Positions 63,713 to 64,000 of a DNA stretch of 64,000 nt are shown here, one piece after another. Within the stretch, counting starts at the first letter, position 1; each line of letters opens with the position of its first letter. Made by a program: the position numbers and the translations under genes. The DNA is from Bacillota bacterium (GTDB lineage: Bacteria > Bacillota > Clostridia > Christensenellales > SZUA-584). Below the pieces are notes generated by a model. That model worked only from the letters and a program-made list of their open reading frames with translations. It had not been told where the DNA came from and did not search any database. The stretch covers positions 1-64,000 of the forward strand of contig JAEXTV010000014.1 in the NCBI GenBank assembly GCA_023406895.1, read 5' to 3'.

Positions 63713-63752
63713 AATTAACAATTAAAAATTAACAATTAAAAATTAACAATTG
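63713..63752. repeat. AT-rich short tandem repeat
   Basis: About three near-identical 15-base units, AATTAACAATTAAAA, lie between the lipoprotein stop and its terminator. A similar AATTATTAATTC tract occurs at 49555. Confidence 0.7.
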
Positions 63753-63756
63753 AAGG

Positions 63757-63781
63757 ACGCTCCGGAACCGGAGCGTTTTTT
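63757..63781 (+). terminator. Lipoprotein gene terminator
   Basis: ACGCTCCGG / CCGGAGCGT stem followed by six T. Confidence 0.85.
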
Positions 63782-63810
63782 GCTTCCTCTATTTTCAACA
63801 TAAGCGAAAG

Positions 63811-63853
63811 CCTCCTTTTAAAAGGAGGTGGCACGCGCAGCGTGACGGAGGAT
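63811..63853 (+). repeat. Family 2 double-hairpin repeat
   Basis: CCTCCTTTTAAAAGGAGG (perfect 18-base palindrome) is followed by TGGCA, CACGC GCA GCGTG and ACGGAGGATT. Confidence 0.65.
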
Positions 63854-63895
63854 TGCGGTTTACATAGCATTAGATTCATCCTAGCAGGCAGCAGC

Positions 63896-64000
63896 TCATG
63901 CTACCCTGAGCGTGAGCGAAGGGTCCCATGTCAAAAGAGCGCTAAGCCAAGGAATGCTGGTCCACTTAATAGTCACCGTTGGCGCATCAATCTGCATGAC
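63896..64000. repeat. Family 1 hairpin element, running to the window end
   Basis: CCCTGAGCGTGAGCGAAGGG, then TCCCATGTCAAAAGAGCGC and GGAATGCT, parallel the element at 49-155. The last bases, GCATGAC, match its TGACA end. No gene after 63709. Confidence 0.5.

Overview
The window is a piece of chromosome from an anaerobic, probably spore-forming, low-to-moderate-GC Bacillota bacterium of the class Clostridia. The evidence is a Na+-type V-ATPase operon, a SPOCS/LysM spore-envelope-type protein, SAM-I and preQ1-I riboswitches ahead of metK and queT, a B12-binding radical SAM protein, an OFA-type MFS carrier, the MEP isoprenoid pathway with a fused IspDF, and strong AGGAGG ribosome binding sites. 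I see no rRNA or tRNA, so no species call is possible.

Layout. 1-4400: a membrane-anchored phosphodiester glycosidase, then a minus-strand operon (corA, FmdB-like zinc ribbon, radC, GNAT) preceded by an unannotated 35-codon leader ORF coupled to corA. 4437-4680: a strong promoter and a compact structured RNA. 5-16.8 kb: housekeeping and small-molecule genes (GNAT-like protein; queG-like, ispE, rsmG; DUF368; SAM-I/metK; GNAT; M28 peptidase with divergent TetR regulator; PhzF; nitroreductase). 16.9-24.9 kb: MFS carrier, recD2-comFC, aminotransferase, and rqcP-ispDF. 24.9-31.8 kb: SPOCS/LysM protein, a Gld-type ABC operon, and a DUF4080 radical SAM protein. 31.9-40.6 kb: small membrane proteins, an XRE regulator with two MDR oxidoreductases, a broken DUF559 nuclease gene, leuS, and preQ1-queT. 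40.7-46.1 kb: an EAL/HDOD protein and an AT-richer accessory island that looks like a type VII secretion (LXG/WXG-like) effector locus. 46.3-53.2 kb: ZIP transporter, recF, GT-C-like membrane protein, amino-acid kinase, CGGC protein, YkvA, CPBP protease, YbjQ and MerR. 53.4-63.7 kb: rpiB, upp and a complete V-ATPase operon (F-I-K-E-C-G-A-B-D order), ending in a lipoprotein.

The most unusual region is 42.0-46.1 kb. Three small helical proteins precede a 573-residue effector-like protein with an N-terminal WxG hairpin. Its C-terminal ~107 residues recur in two downstream proteins that each have their own membrane anchor, and a third copy is truncated after the anchor. All are joined by ATGA overlaps whose Shine-Dalgarno lies inside the conserved coding tail. 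Other points to check are the structured RNA at 4473-4680, the corA leader ORF, and the reading-frame mismatch between the preQ1 riboswitch and queT. Three families of intergenic double-hairpin repeats also deserve attention, because their stems vary in sequence but keep pairing.
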